Shown piece after piece: positions 42,981 to 52,082 of a stretch of 64,000 nt of DNA. Each line of letters begins with the position of its first letter. The first letter of the stretch is position 1. The stretch is from Haloarcula rubra (lineage in GTDB: Archaea > Halobacteriota > Halobacteria > Halobacteriales > Haloarculaceae): contig NZ_RKLR01000001.1 of assembly GCF_019599465.1 (NCBI RefSeq), forward strand, positions 434,001 through 498,000, given 5' to 3'. Under the pieces are notes generated by a model that saw nothing but the letters and a program-made list of their open reading frames with translations, searched no databases and was not told where the DNA came from. Both the position numbers and the translations under genes were made by a program.

Positions 42981-43574
42981 TTACGCCCGCTCGGACTCGG
43001 TGTCGCGCTCCGGCTCGCTCTCCCGGTCGCGCTCCAGCGCCCGGTCGATGTCGTCGTCGGTCCCGCCGACGGCCTCGACGGTGATGACGTTGCCGCCACC
43101 GGGGTCGACGACCATCACCTCGGCGCCTTCCTCGATGACGCCGTCGACGCTCCGGGCCTGATAGTAGGGGTTGAAGCCGCCGTCCTCCAGTTTCACCTCG
43201 CCGGAGTTCTTCGTGACGCGCTCGGTGACGGTACCGAACTGCCCCTGCAGGGAACTCGACGAGAGCGTCTGCCCCCGTCCCGGGGCGGCGAAGTCGAGTT
43301 TCCGGTACCCCCACAGGGTCGCCGCCGTCGTGGCGAGGACGACGGCGGCGAGGATAATCGGCGCGAGGATGCCCAGACTCGCCGGGATGAACAGACCGAC
43401 GAGGCCGGCGGTCAATAGCGCGATGCCGAGGACGAAGAAGTGCGTCCCCGGTGCGAGGGCCTCCGCGACGACGAGGCCGGCCCCGGCGAGGAACAACAAC
43501 AGCGAGAGCGACAGACTGAACAGTGGGTCGACCTGGGCGGGCGCGAGAGAGAGGGAGACCAGGGGGACTACCAT
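42981..43574 (-). CDS. NfeD-family membrane protein
   Basis: 197 residues. Three to four membrane helices (residues 15-90) precede a C-terminal OB-fold domain (GQTLSSSSLQGQFGTVTERV ... GVIEEGAEVMVVDPGGGNVITVEAV) and an acidic-basic tail. NfeD proteins work with stomatins (the next gene) in membrane-protein quality control. There is no serine-protease domain, so it is the short form. Function beyond the pairing is unknown. Confidence 0.9.
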   Translation of the reverse strand: MVVPLVSLSLAPAQVDPLFSLSLSLLLFLAGAGLVVAEALAPGTHFFVLGIALLTAGLVGLFIPASLGILAPIILAAVVLATTAATLWGYRKLDFAAPGRGQTLSSSSLQGQFGTVTERVTKNSGEVKLEDGGFNPYYQARSVDGVIEEGAEVMVVDPGGGNVITVEAVGGTDDDIDRALERDRESEPERDTESERA

Positions 43575-43599
43575 ACCCGAGTGTAGGGCGGGCGCGGGA

Positions 43600-43962
43600 T
43601 TAAGTGTCGGGGTCGGTCCGAGTGAGGAGCGCGTAACAGACGGCCGTCCCCACCACGACGGCGGCGGTAACCGTGGCGAGCGTCGTCGGCGCGTAGATGC
43701 CCGGTCCGGCCACCATCTGGCCGAGGACCAGCGTCGAGAGGTACACGCCGAGAGCGACGAACAGGGTGTTCTCCAGCGTCGGCGTCCCCGGCGTCACTTC
43801 GACGTCCGGCGCGAACGACCCCGCGACGGCGCCCTCCTGCGTGTCCTCGTCGGCGTCGGCCGTCGTGTCGATGACGTCGGCCTCCGTCGCGAACTCGTAC
43901 GTCTCGACGAAATCGTCGCTCGACTCGGCGACCCGGTCGTCGTCAGACCCGTCAGCAGCCAT
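43600..43962 (-). CDS. membrane protein upstream of NfeD/stomatin
   Basis: 120 residues. The first 60 are acidic and polar; two membrane helices follow (LENTLFVALGVYLSTLVLGQM and TLATVTAAVVVGTAVCYALL). It resembles the haloarchaeal DUF7312 type, from memory. Its stop is 25 bp before the NfeD start on the same strand, so it is probably the first gene of a three-gene membrane operon with NfeD and the stomatin. Confidence 0.7.
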   Translation of the reverse strand: MAADGSDDDRVAESSDDFVETYEFATEADVIDTTADADEDTQEGAVAGSFAPDVEVTPGTPTLENTLFVALGVYLSTLVLGQMVAGPGIYAPTTLATVTAAVVVGTAVCYALLTRTDPDT

Positions 43963-44004
43963 ATGCCACCACGTATGCGTGTCTGCTACAAAAAGGGACG
44001 GAGA

Positions 44005-46134
44005 TTACTGGACGCGCGTCCCGAGTGGCGCGTCCTCGTGGGTGGTCAGCAGGTCCGCCTCGTCGCCCGCCGCGAGGACCATCCCGTTGGACTCGATGCC
44101 GAACAGTTCGGCCGTCTCCATGTTGGCGAGCAGGATGACCCGCGTCCCCGGCAGGTCGTCGACGTCGTGGAGTTCGGCGAGGCCGGCGACGACCTGTCGG
44201 ACCTCGTGGCCGATGTCCACGTGGAGTTCGAGGAGTTTGTCCGCGCCGTCGACCGGGTCGGCCGAGACGATTTCGCCGACCCGCATATCGACGCCCTCGA
44301 AGTCCTCGAAGCCGATGCGCTCGGAGACGAGCGGTTCGAGGTCGGCAGCCGCCCCACCGTCGTCGCCCTCGTCCGCGTCGTCGCTCTCGTCGTCCTCGTT
44401 CGCCTCCTCGATACGTGCCTGCAGTTCCGCGTTCAACTCCTCGATGTGGTCGTCTTCGACCTGTTCGAACAGTTCGTCGGGGTCGTCGAACTCGCTCGGC
44501 GGTGCTTCCAGCGCGGTGTCGAGCGAGACGTCCGCGACGGAGCCCTCCTCGCCCAACTGCCCCCAGAGCCGTTCGGCCTTGCCCGGCAGGACCGGTTGCA
44601 TGACGACGGCGACGGCCTTCGTCAACTGGACGCAGTCCCGGATGACCTGCTCCGCTCGCTCGGGGTCGTCGTCGACGAGGTTCCACGGCTCGTTGCGCTG
44701 GATGTACTCGTTGCCGTAGTTCGAGAGGTCGATGGCGACGTCGGCGAGCGTCCGCACGTCGTAGTCGCGCACGGCGGCCGCGAAGTCGTCCAGCGCGTCG
44801 TCGATGCGGTCGCGCACGTCCTCGCTCACGTCGGCGTCGGGCGTGCCGTCGTAGTTGCGCTCGGCGAACAGCAGCGAGCGGTAGATGAAGTTGCCGACGT
44901 TGCCGACGAGTTCGCCGTTGACGCGCTCCTGGAAGCGGTCCCACGAGAAGTCCACGTCCGTCTCTAAGCCCGCGCCGGTGGCGATGTAGTACCGGAACAG
45001 GTCGGGGTGGAAGCCGGCGTCTAAGTACTCGTCGGCCCACACCGCCCGGTTCCGGGAGGTCGAGAGGGCGTTGCCGTCGATACCGACGAACCCGGTGGCG
45101 AGGATGGTCCGTGGCTCGTTGTAGCCCGCGCCGCGGAGCATGGCGGGCCAGAAGACGGCGTGGTGCTGGATGATGTCGCGGCCGATGACGTGGATTATCT
45201 CGCCGCTGTCCTCGCTCCACTCGTCGTCCCACTGGGTGCCGTGCTGGGCCTCGCCGTCGACCTTCCAGACCTGCTCCCAGTCGTACTCGTCGGTGCCGAC
45301 CCGTTCGGAGTACTGCTTGGTGGAGGCGACGTACTCGATGGGGGCGTCGACCCAGACGTACAGGACGAGGTCCTCCGCCTCACCCTCCTCTCCGGGGTAG
45401 TCGATACCCCAGTCCATGTCCCGCGTGATACAGAGGTCCTGCAGTTCGCCCTCTATCCACTCGCGGGGCTGGTTCTGGGCGTTGTCGGTGCCTTCCACGC
45501 GGTCGAGGAAGCCCTGTAAGTATTCCTGGAAGTCCGCCAGACGGAGGAACTTGTGTTCGCGGGTCCGGTACTCGGCGGGGTTGCCGGTGATGGTGCTGAC
45601 GGGGTCCTCTATCTCGCCGGGTTCGAGGTGGCGCTGACAGCCCTCGTCACACTCGTCGCCGCGGGCCTGTTCGCCGCAGTACGGGCAGGTGCCCTCGACG
45701 AAGCGGTCGGGGAGTGGCTGGTCTTCCTCGGTGTCCCACGCGACCTGAATCTCCTTCTCGTGGACGTGGTCGTTGTCGACCCACGACCGGACGAACTCCT
45801 GTGTGAGTTCGGTGTTGGTCTCGTCGTCGGTGTGGCCGTAGTTGTCGAACTCGACGTTGAACTGCGGGAACGTCTCGGCGTACGTCTCGTGGTACTGCAT
45901 GGCGAACTCGCGCGGTTCGACGCCCGCCTCGGCGGCGTTGACGGCGACGGGCGTGCCGTGCATGTCGGACCCGCAGACGAAGGCGGTCTGCTGGCCGAGA
46001 CGTCGCAGGGCCCGCGAGAGGGCGTCCCCGTCGACGTAGGTCCGCAGGTGGCCGACGTGCAGGTCGCCGTTCGCGTACGGCAACCCGCAGGTCACCACCG
46101 CTGGCTGCTCTGTCGGGAACTCGTCGTGGCTCAT
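44005..46134 (-). CDS. metG: methionyl-tRNA synthetase
   Basis: 709 residues. The class I HIGH signature is HVGH at 26-29 (YANGDLHVGHLR), a zinc knuckle CPYCGEQARGDECDEGC lies near 150-166, and the KMSKS loop is degenerate (GNALSTSRN, about 355). The anticodon-binding helices follow, an acidic linker at about 560-600, and a C-terminal tRNA-binding (EMAP/Trbp111-like) domain from about 600 (VDMRVGEIVSADPVDGADKL). It charges tRNA-Met in the cytosol. A TTTTGACCC element about 25 bp before the ATG gives a leaderless start. Confidence 0.97.
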   Translation of the reverse strand: MSHDEFPTEQPAVVTCGLPYANGDLHVGHLRTYVDGDALSRALRRLGQQTAFVCGSDMHGTPVAVNAAEAGVEPREFAMQYHETYAETFPQFNVEFDNYGHTDDETNTELTQEFVRSWVDNDHVHEKEIQVAWDTEEDQPLPDRFVEGTCPYCGEQARGDECDEGCQRHLEPGEIEDPVSTITGNPAEYRTREHKFLRLADFQEYLQGFLDRVEGTDNAQNQPREWIEGELQDLCITRDMDWGIDYPGEEGEAEDLVLYVWVDAPIEYVASTKQYSERVGTDEYDWEQVWKVDGEAQHGTQWDDEWSEDSGEIIHVIGRDIIQHHAVFWPAMLRGAGYNEPRTILATGFVGIDGNALSTSRNRAVWADEYLDAGFHPDLFRYYIATGAGLETDVDFSWDRFQERVNGELVGNVGNFIYRSLLFAERNYDGTPDADVSEDVRDRIDDALDDFAAAVRDYDVRTLADVAIDLSNYGNEYIQRNEPWNLVDDDPERAEQVIRDCVQLTKAVAVVMQPVLPGKAERLWGQLGEEGSVADVSLDTALEAPPSEFDDPDELFEQVEDDHIEELNAELQARIEEANEDDESDDADEGDDGGAAADLEPLVSERIGFEDFEGVDMRVGEIVSADPVDGADKLLELHVDIGHEVRQVVAGLAELHDVDDLPGTRVILLANMETAELFGIESNGMVLAAGDEADLLTTHEDAPLGTRVQ

Positions 46135-46273
46135 ACCTGTTCGTGAACCGCCGGCGGGTCAAAAGGGGGTTGGTTTCCGGCGGCGGTCGGACGGCCGACG
46201 GCGGACGTAGCAGGTCGGCGAGCGCCGTCCGGGAGGTCCTCCCTTTACGACAGTCGCGGCTGTACTGCCGGCC

Positions 46274-46870
46274 ATGTCACCGAGCGACGAGTACGAAGTC
46301 GAACTGACGACCACCCGAGCGGAGGCCGCAGCGCTCCTGACCGGCGTCGCCGACGGAGTCCGCGAGGGCACCGTCCGGTTGGGCGACGGACCGGAGGCAG
46401 TCACCGTCGACACGCCCGCGGAGCTGACCGTCGAACTGGAGGTCGAAATGGACGACGACGGCGTGAGCCTGGAGGTAGAACTTGAGTGGCCGAACCCGGC
46501 GGCGGGAGCGCGTGACGCCGTCGACGCTGACGGGGAGGACGACACGGCCGCGTCCCCGTCCGACGGACGGTCAGCGGCGTCGGTCGACGAGGGAACTGAC
46601 GGAGCCACGGTCGAGCGTGCGGAGTCGCCGGACGCCACGGACGGGGACGGCGTCGCGGTCGGTGCCGCCGGCGGGACGGGGTCGCTGGCACGGTTCGAAC
46701 TGTTCCGGGACCGGGCCGACGAGTGGCGCTGGCGGCTCCGCCACCGGAACGGGAACGTCATCGCTACCAGCGGCGAGGGGTACACCCGCAAGCACAACGC
46801 CCGGAAAGGCATGCGGAGCGTCGTCGAGAACGCGCCGGGGGCCGAGGTCCGCGCGGACGGGCCTGACTGA
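46274..46870 (+). CDS. amphi-Trp domain fused to DUF1508 (YegP-like) domain
   Basis: 198 residues. Residues 1-75 match the amphi-Trp beta domain (TTTRAEAAALLTGVADGVREGT ... VELEVEMDDDGVSLEVELEW); residues 140-195 match DUF1508 (RFELFRDRADEWRWRLRHRNGN and GYTRKHNARKGMRSV). The central 60 residues are an acidic, disordered linker. Both domains are found in small haloarchaeal proteins; the fusion is less usual and its function unknown. Divergent from metG. Confidence 0.8.
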   Translation: MSPSDEYEVELTTTRAEAAALLTGVADGVREGTVRLGDGPEAVTVDTPAELTVELEVEMDDDGVSLEVELEWPNPAAGARDAVDADGEDDTAASPSDGRSAASVDEGTDGATVERAESPDATDGDGVAVGAAGGTGSLARFELFRDRADEWRWRLRHRNGNVIATSGEGYTRKHNARKGMRSVVENAPGAEVRADGPD

Positions 46871-46920
46871 GGCCGGTACGTCGGGTCGGGACGGGTCCCC
46901 GCCGGCGGCAGCCAGCCGTC

Positions 46921-47502
46921 TCACAGCAACGCCAGCGTCCCACTCGCCAGTCCGAGCGTGAAGAGCAGTCGCCCGGCGCTCCCGGCGAAGGTGGCCGCCC
47001 CGAAGCGGAGGTAGTCCTCCTCTAAGACGGTGAACGCGTAGATGGAGAGCGTGTCGGGGAAGAACGGGACACAGAGCGCCAGCGCGAGGCCGACGTAGCC
47101 GTACCGTTTGGCGAGTTTGATGGTCTTCTTCTCGGACCACGAGATGATGTCGAACCGGGAGCGCTGAATCCACCGGACGAGCGGGCCGTACTCCTTGGCC
47201 TCCTGTCCGATGTGGAATGCGAAGAGGCTCCCGACAGCCTTGCCGAACGCGCTGACGACGATGATGGCCGCGAGGTTCCCCGTCGTCGAGAAGCCGAGTC
47301 GAAGCGTCTCGGCCGGGACGAGGACGACTTCGCTCGGCAGGGGGAGGATGAAGGCGATGAGGAACGAGTAGACGGCGATGATGGCGAGCCCCGTCGGTCC
47401 GGTGGCGGTGCAGACGGCCTCCTCTAACGGTGAGAGGGCTGACCCTGTCGAACACTCGCCGACTAGCGCAATCAACACCGGGAGCGGGGCTACCGAATCC
47501 AC
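46921..47502 (-). CDS. DedA/VTT-domain membrane protein
   Basis: 193 residues with five to six hydrophobic segments. IAFILPLPSEVVLVPAETL near 50-70 is the re-entrant proline-rich loop of DedA/YqaA/VTT proteins, and FGKAVGSLFAFHIGQ and ALALCVPFFPDTLSIYAF complete the family pattern. VTT proteins are thought to move lipids or lipid carriers across the membrane. It is convergent with the amphi-Trp gene. Confidence 0.85.
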   Translation of the reverse strand: MDSVAPLPVLIALVGECSTGSALSPLEEAVCTATGPTGLAIIAVYSFLIAFILPLPSEVVLVPAETLRLGFSTTGNLAAIIVVSAFGKAVGSLFAFHIGQEAKEYGPLVRWIQRSRFDIISWSEKKTIKLAKRYGYVGLALALCVPFFPDTLSIYAFTVLEEDYLRFGAATFAGSAGRLLFTLGLASGTLALL

Positions 47503-47612
47503 ACTCGCCGATTACCCATACGGGGTCCTAAAGCTTGGTATGTGCGCTCCGGAGACGTGGGGAGCGAGCCGTCGATGGGCTGACAGAATCGGGGGCTCGG
47601 GAGGGCGCGCGC

Positions 47613-48665
47613 TCAGTACCAGTCTAAGTCCGCCACGAACGACCGGAGCATCGACCGGTTGACGTGGGGCATACAGACGACGCGCATCTCGCCGGCACCC
47701 GTCTTCGAGACGCGCCAGCCGCGGTCACGCAATTCGTCGGTCATCGGCACCGAGAGGTCGGCGGCGACGAGGGGGAGTTCGGGGTCGACGACGTCGTGCC
47801 CGCGGGCGCGCAACTGGTCGGCCAGCCAGTCGGCGTTCGCCATCGAGCGCTCGTACTGCTCGCGGTAGCCGGCGGGCCACAGCGCCTCCATCGCGGCGAC
47901 GGCCGACGCGACGCCGGCACCCGACCGCGTGCCCGTCAGCGTCAACTGACTCGTCGATTCGAGGTAGGGCGTCTCGACGGCCAGTTCGTCCAGTAGCGTC
48001 TCATCGCGGGCGAGCAATCCGCCGGCAGGCACCGCGGCCTGCCCGACCTTGTGCGGGTCGATAGTCATCGTGTCCACCTCGGCGTGGCCGAAGTGCCAGT
48101 CGTGGTCGGTGAAGGGGAGGTAGAACCCGCCCCACGCGGCGTCGACGTGACAGAGCGCGTCGGCCTCGTGGGCCAGCGCGGCGATGTCGGGGATGGGGTC
48201 GACGTAGCCGTACTCCGTCGACCCGGCGACGCCGACGACGCAGACGGTGTCGTCGTCTATCAGCTCGGCCATCGCCGCGAGGTTCACGCGGTAGTCCTCG
48301 GCCGGTGCCGTCCGCAACTCGACGCCCAGCACGTCCGCGGCTTTGGTGAACGAGAAGTGCGCGTGGACCGGTGCGACGACGTTGGGGTCGTCGGTGTCGG
48401 CGCGGTTACGGGCGATGCGGACGGCCTGTACGTTGGCCTCGGTGCCGCCGGAGGCGACGTAGCCCGCCGGGTCCGACAGGCCGGTCACCTCGCCGAGATA
48501 GTCGACGGCCTCGGCTTCGAGTTCGGCGACCGTCTCGTAGGTTCCTGGGTCGCCGGGGTTGGTCGCGAGGAAGCGTTCGGCCGCGTCGCGGGCCGCGGGG
48601 TGGGGGACGGTACACATCGAGGAGAGCACCCGGTCGAACTCCTGTGGCTCGGCCCGCTGAAGCAT
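47613..48665 (-). CDS. mfnA: PLP-dependent L-tyrosine/L-aspartate decarboxylase (MfnA-like)
   Basis: 350 residues. The PLP Lys206 is in [10 protein letters not shown], with HVDAAWGG at 173-180 and [13 protein letters not shown] near 74-86 binding the cofactor. MfnA decarboxylates tyrosine in methanofuran synthesis in methanogens and aspartate to beta-alanine for coenzyme A in other archaea; since haloarchaea make no methanofuran, the aspartate route is more likely. The start at 48665 matches family length; an ATG 15 bp upstream is also possible. Confidence 0.9.
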   Translation of the reverse strand: MLQRAEPQEFDRVLSSMCTVPHPAARDAAERFLATNPGDPGTYETVAELEAEAVDYLGEVTGLSDPAGYVASGGTEANVQAVRIARNRADTDDPNVVAPVHAHFSFTKAADVLGVELRTAPAEDYRVNLAAMAELIDDDTVCVVGVAGSTEYGYVDPIPDIAALAHEADALCHVDAAWGGFYLPFTDHDWHFGHAEVDTMTIDPHKVGQAAVPAGGLLARDETLLDELAVETPYLESTSQLTLTGTRSGAGVASAVAAMEALWPAGYREQYERSMANADWLADQLRARGHDVVDPELPLVAADLSVPMTDELRDRGWRVSKTGAGEMRVVCMPHVNRSMLRSFVADLDWY

Positions 48666-48737
48666 TCTATCGGGAGGCACGAGTGCGAGCGGTTTAGCCG
48701 TTTTGTTCGGCCGAGCGTCACGTCGCCGTCGCTCGGC

Positions 48738-49643
48738 TCACCAGTTCGACGGGCCGATCTTCTTTGTCGCTTTGGTCCGGAACCCCGTCGGCCCCACCTG
48801 TGACTCGAAGACGGTCTGTCGCTCCGTGTCGAGGGCGCCGCCGAACGACCCGACCCGCATCGTCCGGTACGTCTCGAACCCCTTGTCGTTCGAGTAGAAG
48901 TACACCGCGCCGTGGAGCAGGCCGTGTATCTGCTCGTCCGCACGCACGGCGCTGGCTTGCCGGTCGAGCTTGACGTAGGCGACGTTCCCCCAGTTGACCA
49001 CGGCCTCTCGCAGACCGATGAGGAACGCGGTCACGCGGCCCTGCGAGAGGCCGAACTGCCGGGCGCGTTCGAGGTCGGTGAGCGAGTCGACGACGACGAC
49101 GTCGTCGTCGGCGTCGGTGATGCGTTCGCTGATATCGTTCAGCAGGTCCGCGAACGTCTCGTCGTCGGCAGTTCCGGAGCGAGGGGCGTCCCCCGCTGGT
49201 TCCTCGACGTCGCTGTCGCTCCGTCGTGCGTCGAACAGCGCCGGCGGCACCGGGAGCAGTTCCATGAACCGCTGAGAGAAGTCGGCGACGGTGAGGTTGT
49301 CCGTCAGCGTGTCGAACTGGTAGCCGTCGAGGACGGCGTCGAGTTCGCTGTAGACGTGGTCGCGGTCGTTCGAGAGCGTGATGTAGGTGACCGACTCCGG
49401 AATCGTGTCCCGCCGCCGCGCGATACCGCCCGGGACGAGGTCCGGGTCGTGTTTCGCGAGCATCAGCGTCGCCAGACTCGTGTACGTGAACGCGTCGCCA
49501 CCGGCGTCGGCCGCGCCGGCGAGCAACACCGTACTGCCCGTCGGAATCCCGCGGACGTTCCCGTCGAGGCCGGGGATACCGAAGGGAATGTACGAGACTC
49601 CCTCGCTGATGCTCTTGGCTTCCGCCGTCGATGGCCGAGACAT
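48738..49643 (-). CDS. RecA/KaiC-like protein with degenerate Walker A (HTR-like)
   Basis: 301 residues. The start, SYIPFGIPGLDGNVRGIPTGS, follows the KaiC/RadA layout, but the P-loop reads GAADAGGDAFTY at about 43-54, with no Lys-Thr, so nucleotide hydrolysis is unlikely. Walker B-like DVVVVDSLTDLERA near 172-185 is kept. Residues 138-160 are a low-complexity insert (RRSDSDVEEPAGDAPRS). Haloarchaeal relatives are called HTR-like proteins. It could be a regulatory or scaffold member of a KaiC-like complex; no partner is nearby. Confidence 0.75.
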   Translation of the reverse strand: MSRPSTAEAKSISEGVSYIPFGIPGLDGNVRGIPTGSTVLLAGAADAGGDAFTYTSLATLMLAKHDPDLVPGGIARRRDTIPESVTYITLSNDRDHVYSELDAVLDGYQFDTLTDNLTVADFSQRFMELLPVPPALFDARRSDSDVEEPAGDAPRSGTADDETFADLLNDISERITDADDDVVVVDSLTDLERARQFGLSQGRVTAFLIGLREAVVNWGNVAYVKLDRQASAVRADEQIHGLLHGAVYFYSNDKGFETYRTMRVGSFGGALDTERQTVFESQVGPTGFRTKATKKIGPSNW

Positions 49644-49695
49644 ACCCGTCGCAGGACGGGAACCGCAAAAAATCTGGCGTCCGTCGACGTCGCTG

Positions 49696-51996
49696 TCAGC
49701 GGACGGATTCGAGCAGGAGGCGCTGCTCGACCCGCTTGACCTCGTGCTGGACGTCGCGCACGGCGTCGATGTTCGCGGAGATAGAGGTGACGCCCTCGTC
49801 GACGAGGAACTGGACCATCTCCGGTTTCGAGGCGGCCTGTCCACAGATACTCGTGGCCACGTCGTAGTCGCGGCAGGTGCCGATGACCTGTCCCATCAGG
49901 TCCAGCACGGCGGGGTGGAGTTCGTCGAAGCGGTCGGCGACGTTGCCGTTGTTGCGGTCGACCGCCAGCGTGTACTGGGTGAGGTCGTTCGTCCCGAACG
50001 AGACGAAGTCCAGTCCGGTCTCACACAGGTCCTCGATGCACAGCGCGCTGGCCGGCGTCTCGACCATCACGCCCCAGTCGCGCTTCTCGGGGTCGAGGCC
50101 GACCTCCCGCATCAGCGACTTCGCACGGAGGACGTCCTCGGCGTCGGTCACCAGCGGGAGCATCAGTTCGACGTTGTCGTAGCCGAGTTCGTAGAGGCGC
50201 TCGAACGCCCTGAGTTCGAGTTTGAACTCGCCGGGGCGGTCCAGCGAGCGCCGGATGCCCCGATACCCCAGCATCGGGTTGTGCTCGCTGGGTTCGTCCT
50301 CGCCGCCCTGCAACTGCCGGAACTCGTCGGAGGGGGCGTCGAGGGTGCGGACGCGTACCGGCCGCGGGTAGAACGCCTCGGCGACGCTCCGGACGCCCTC
50401 GACTATCTCCTCGATGTAGGCCCGTTCGCCGTGGTCCTCGACGTAGCGGGCCGGCGTCTTGTCCGTCGAGAGAATCATGTGCTCGATGCGGAGCAACCCG
50501 ACGCCGTCGGCGCCAGTCGCGGCGGCCCGCTCCGCGGCCTCCGGAATCGAGACGTTGACCTTCACCTCGGTGCCGGTCATCGGCTTGACCGGCGAGTGTT
50601 GCTGGTCGACGTCCGGGGCGGCCGGTTCTGGGTCCTCGTCGTCGGCCTCGTCTATCTCGGTACCCTGTTCGACGGTGCCCATGTCCCCGTCGATGGTGAC
50701 TATCTGCCCGTCGCGGAGGCGTTCGGTGGCGTCGTCGGCCCCGACGACGGCGGGCACGCCGAGTTCGCGCGAGACGATGGCCGCGTGACTCGTCATCCCG
50801 CCCTGGTCCGTGACGATGCCGGCGGCGCGTTTCATCGCCGGCACCATGTCGGGCGTGGTCATCTCCGTGACGATGACGTCGCCCTCCTCGACCTTGTCGA
50901 GGTTGTCCAGTTTCGTCACGATGCGGACCTCGCCGGTCACGCGCCCGGGACTGGACCCGATGCCGGAGAGGCGCACGTCCTCGCTCTGGCCCTCCATCGA
51001 CCCGCCGTCGGCGACGCCGGCGCTCCCCGCGCTCTCGCCGGACGCCCCGGCGTCGACGCCCTCGTCGATGGTCGTTATCGGCCGGGACTGGAGGACGTAC
51101 ACCTCGCCCTCGTAGATGGCCCACTCGACGTCCTGTGGGGTGCCGTAGTGGTCCTCGACGCGTTCGCCGATTTCGACGAGGCGGTGAATCTCCTCGGCGG
51201 AGAGGACGCGTTCGGTGCGCTTCTCCTCGGGCACCGACCGCTCGACCGTCTCGCCGTCCTCGCCGCGGACGCACATCACCTTCTTGTCGGCGACGGTGAC
51301 TTCCTCTATCTCCTCGGTCTCGCGGTCGACGACGTAGTTGTCGGGCGAGACGGCACCGGAGACGACCGCTTCGCCGAGGCCCCACGCGGCTTCGAGGATG
51401 GCCGTGTTCGCGCCGGTCGAGGGGTGGCTGGTGAACATGACGCCGGACTTCTCGGCGTCGACCATCTGCTGGACGACGACGGCGATGTCCACCATGTCGT
51501 GGTCGAACCCCTGCTCGTTCCGGTAGTAGATGGCCCGCTGGGTGAACAGCGACGCCCAGCACTCCTTGACTCGCCGGAGGAGGTCCGCCCGCGAGACGTT
51601 GAGGTAGGTGTCCTGCTGGCCGGCGAAGGAGGCGTCGGGCAGGTCCTCGGCCGTCGCCGAGGACCGCACCGCCACGTCTTCGTCACCCATCTCGTCGTAG
51701 GCCGCGAGCAGGTCCTCCCGAACCGACTCGGGCGCGTCGGTGTCGAGGATGAGTTCCTGTGCCCGCTCTGCCGCCTCCGCGAGGGCGTGTGAATCGTCAC
51801 TGTCGACGTCGACCACCGAGAACAGTTCGTCGTCGATACCGGTTGCTTCGATGAACGACCGGTACGTGTCGGCAGTGACGACGAACGCCGACGGGACAGG
51901 CAGTCCCGCCGCGGTCAGTTCTCCGAGAGACGCCGCCTTGCCGCCGACCCGCTCTAGGTCGTCGGCACCGATCTCGTCGAGCCACAATGTAGGCAT
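49696..51996 (-). CDS. ppsA: phosphoenolpyruvate synthase
   Basis: 766 residues. The N-terminal nucleotide-binding domain has VGGKAASLGEL and AVRSSATAEDLPDASFAGQQDTYLN; the phosphohistidine domain has GGMTSHAAIVSRE near 398-410; the C-terminal PEP-binding barrel has VELMLPLVTD, FVSFGTNDLTQYTLA and the catalytic Cys in TSICGQAAS. It makes PEP from pyruvate and ATP for gluconeogenesis. The start at 51996 gives the family start MPTLWLDEIGADDLERVGGKA; the frame continues upstream to 53178 but only as a shadow of the PhzF gene. Confidence 0.97.
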   Translation of the reverse strand: MPTLWLDEIGADDLERVGGKAASLGELTAAGLPVPSAFVVTADTYRSFIEATGIDDELFSVVDVDSDDSHALAEAAERAQELILDTDAPESVREDLLAAYDEMGDEDVAVRSSATAEDLPDASFAGQQDTYLNVSRADLLRRVKECWASLFTQRAIYYRNEQGFDHDMVDIAVVVQQMVDAEKSGVMFTSHPSTGANTAILEAAWGLGEAVVSGAVSPDNYVVDRETEEIEEVTVADKKVMCVRGEDGETVERSVPEEKRTERVLSAEEIHRLVEIGERVEDHYGTPQDVEWAIYEGEVYVLQSRPITTIDEGVDAGASGESAGSAGVADGGSMEGQSEDVRLSGIGSSPGRVTGEVRIVTKLDNLDKVEEGDVIVTEMTTPDMVPAMKRAAGIVTDQGGMTSHAAIVSRELGVPAVVGADDATERLRDGQIVTIDGDMGTVEQGTEIDEADDEDPEPAAPDVDQQHSPVKPMTGTEVKVNVSIPEAAERAAATGADGVGLLRIEHMILSTDKTPARYVEDHGERAYIEEIVEGVRSVAEAFYPRPVRVRTLDAPSDEFRQLQGGEDEPSEHNPMLGYRGIRRSLDRPGEFKLELRAFERLYELGYDNVELMLPLVTDAEDVLRAKSLMREVGLDPEKRDWGVMVETPASALCIEDLCETGLDFVSFGTNDLTQYTLAVDRNNGNVADRFDELHPAVLDLMGQVIGTCRDYDVATSICGQAASKPEMVQFLVDEGVTSISANIDAVRDVQHEVKRVEQRLLLESVR

Positions 51997-52082
51997 TGAC
52001 TCGCCTAGTGATTCACTAACGACTATTATGGTCCTTCCGGTGGCGGCATCAACGGTGGGTCGTTCACTCGGAACTGAGCGAA

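Noticed and set aside
43171-44967. 598-codon plus-strand open frame
   Set aside because: Antisense across NfeD, a small membrane protein gene and metG; no coding signature of its own.
49387-51792. 801-codon plus-strand open frame
   Set aside because: Exact antisense of ppsA in the codon-mirror frame; Val/Asp/Leu-rich without motifs.
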